Shown: positions 62,801 through 64,000 of the stretch, piece after piece
How the letters are laid out: each line of letters begins with the position of its first letter
Position numbering within the stretch: the first letter of the stretch is position 1
Assembly (NCBI GenBank): GCA_008694505.1
Contig: VZDJ01000594.1
Span: 12,732,026-12,796,025, forward strand
Origin: Cyanoderma ruficeps
Lineage: Eukaryota; Chordata; Aves; Passeriformes; Timaliidae
DNA: 64,000 nucleotides
Direction: 5' to 3'
The notes under the pieces: model-generated
Seen by the model: only the letters and a program-made list of their open reading frames with translations
What the model was told of the DNA's origin: nothing
Database searches by the model: none
Position numbers and translations under genes: made by a program

Positions 62801-63250
62801 AGAGGCAGTAAGAATTTTGCAGTGATGAAGTCACATAGGGCCTGTTTTAATTAAAAATATTTATATTCCCTACAGACTTTGCCTACTCCTTACTGCTGAG
62901 GGCCTGGCTGGGAAACAGTTTGTGTCACTGTTTCAGGGACCCTCAGCAGAAGGTGCCCATCCCAGGGGTATTTGGGCCTTTCTGAGCAATCTTCAGGTGC
63001 TGTGTAAGTGGTTAAATGAATTTTCTCTCCTGTTTCTATGGGTCTGGAATAGAAATACTCCCAGTGTCCTATTCCTTTTGTCTGAGGCAGGGCCACGGCG
63101 GCAGTAGGTAGATGAGTTTGTAATTCCTAATACCAGTGCAGCTAGTGGGAAGATAATCCTTTTACCCTCCTGTGCCCTCTCTGCCTTCTTTCCTCCTCTT
63201 CAACCAGCACTTTCCACCTCGACATTTCCCCTGCTTCCATCATCTCTCAC
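59871..63250. other. Unique non-coding stretch, nothing recognised
   Basis: No supported gene or classifiable repeat. Around 60185-60534 three plus frames are open at once, which reflects a stop-poor composition rather than coding. Overlapping frames at 61540-61863 and 62182-62834 also lack domain content. Confidence 0.5.
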
Positions 63251-63467
63251 CTCGTCTGCCCTCACTGTCTCCTTTAAATATCCTTCTTCTCTCTTCTTCC
63301 ACCCCCAATGCCTTTCTGCCTTCCAGCTTTGCCTCTGGTGAGCTCTCCGGGTGTGCCAAGCCACTGTCTCCTTGTTCAGCAGCAGCCTCTGCAGCTGCTC
63401 TGGCTTTCTTGGCTCTCTTGGCTTTCATTTCTTTTGGCGTCCCCCTTAACACCCGGAGGTGGCAAAC

Positions 63468-64000
63468 CTCAGAAAGACCCTCCAGCAGAGAGGTTTCTGA
63501 CCCAGTGTTCCCTCAAAGGGAGAAGTTCACTTTCTCTTAGGGAAGTTTGGGGATGCTTTGTCAGCAGAGGGGATGGGGAGATCCACAGCACTAGCCTGGG
63601 AAATCATGAACTCCCCATCTGAATCGAGCAAGGTGCTGTGAATAAAGTGTGTGAACACAGTGCTTTTCATGGAATACCTTGCAGGGGATCACAGGACTTG
63701 TAGGGGGAAGAAAAGTGGACTAAAAAGGAGAGACAAACTCAGGAAGAGCTGAATATTCAGGAGAGGGATAAATAAACTCGAGCAAAGAGGGGCAGAGTCC
63801 TGATGAGACCTGTCATGGATAGGTTTGGGAGTCCAAATGAACAGCACAGAAGCTCTGCATCTCTGGCTACAGTATATCTGTGGTGAGTGGTGGTGAAGAG
63901 TTTGAGGGGGCAGAAGAACAGATAGACAGGACCCCTTCATCTCCAAATTGTGACAGGCTGCTCTATTTAGAAGGTGTTAATAGCAAGCAAACAAAAGCAT
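63468..64000. other. Right-edge stretch, no firm feature
   Basis: Beyond the candidate exon discussed in the findings, this part holds no recognised gene or repeat. Both strands carry short open frames. Whatever transcript might use the candidate exon would continue past the window on the minus-strand upstream side. Confidence 0.45.

Noticed and set aside
63172..63622. Plus-strand frames of 122 and 104 codons overlapping the minus-strand candidate exon
   Set aside because: Ser/Pro/Leu-rich translations of pyrimidine-rich sequence with no domain. They are retained only as a caution against the opposite-strand exon call.

Overview
The window looks like non-coding nuclear DNA from a bird: an intergenic desert or the inside of a very long intron. 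The bird call rests on two LINE fragments with the features of avian CR1. One, at about 35.8-36.7 kb, carries the decayed C-terminal end of the CR1 reverse-transcriptase ORF followed by the CR1 3' UTR. The other, at about 54.1-54.5 kb, is a 3' UTR tail. Old MIR-like SINE relics and simple repeats make up most of the remaining recognisable repeats. There is no Alu, B1 or L1-like material. The recognised repeat load is low, as is usual for birds. A turtle or crocodilian source is less likely but cannot be excluded without a database search.

I found no protein-coding gene, rRNA or tRNA that I can support. Every open frame is short (about 205 codons at most), lacks a recognisable domain, and usually overlaps open frames on other strands, as expected by chance in stop-poor stretches. 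The only open stretch with reasonable splice-site context is a minus-strand candidate at 63251-63467, and it remains speculative.

Layout. 1-9.7 kb: unique sequence with one MIR relic (1.14-1.25 kb) and one strong short hairpin (3.62-3.67 kb). 9.7-15.6 kb: a purine tract, three same-orientation MIR-like relics, and a 27-bp tandem duplication. 15.6-24.8 kb: unique sequence, a long (ATTTT)n array, a reverse MIR relic, and several AT-rich, homeodomain-motif-rich blocks that look like conserved non-coding elements. 24.8-35.8 kb: unique sequence with a perfect G-quadruplex motif, a GC-richer block (31.8-33.5 kb) and a C-rich tract. 35.8-36.7 kb: the larger CR1. 38.0 kb: an (ATCT)n array. 41.4-43.6 kb: a pair of diverged direct repeats 1,927 bp apart, each holding a conserved TATAAAAG core; this is the most unusual structure here. 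43.6-50.2 kb: more candidate regulatory blocks. 50.2 kb: a clear reverse MIR relic. 54.1-54.5 kb: the second CR1. 54.5-64 kb: unique sequence, possible conserved elements, and the candidate exon near the right edge.

With no gene present there is no operon or pathway to describe. If the window has a function it is most likely cis-regulatory. The conserved-element calls rest on base composition and motif content read by eye and are inference until aligned to other genomes.
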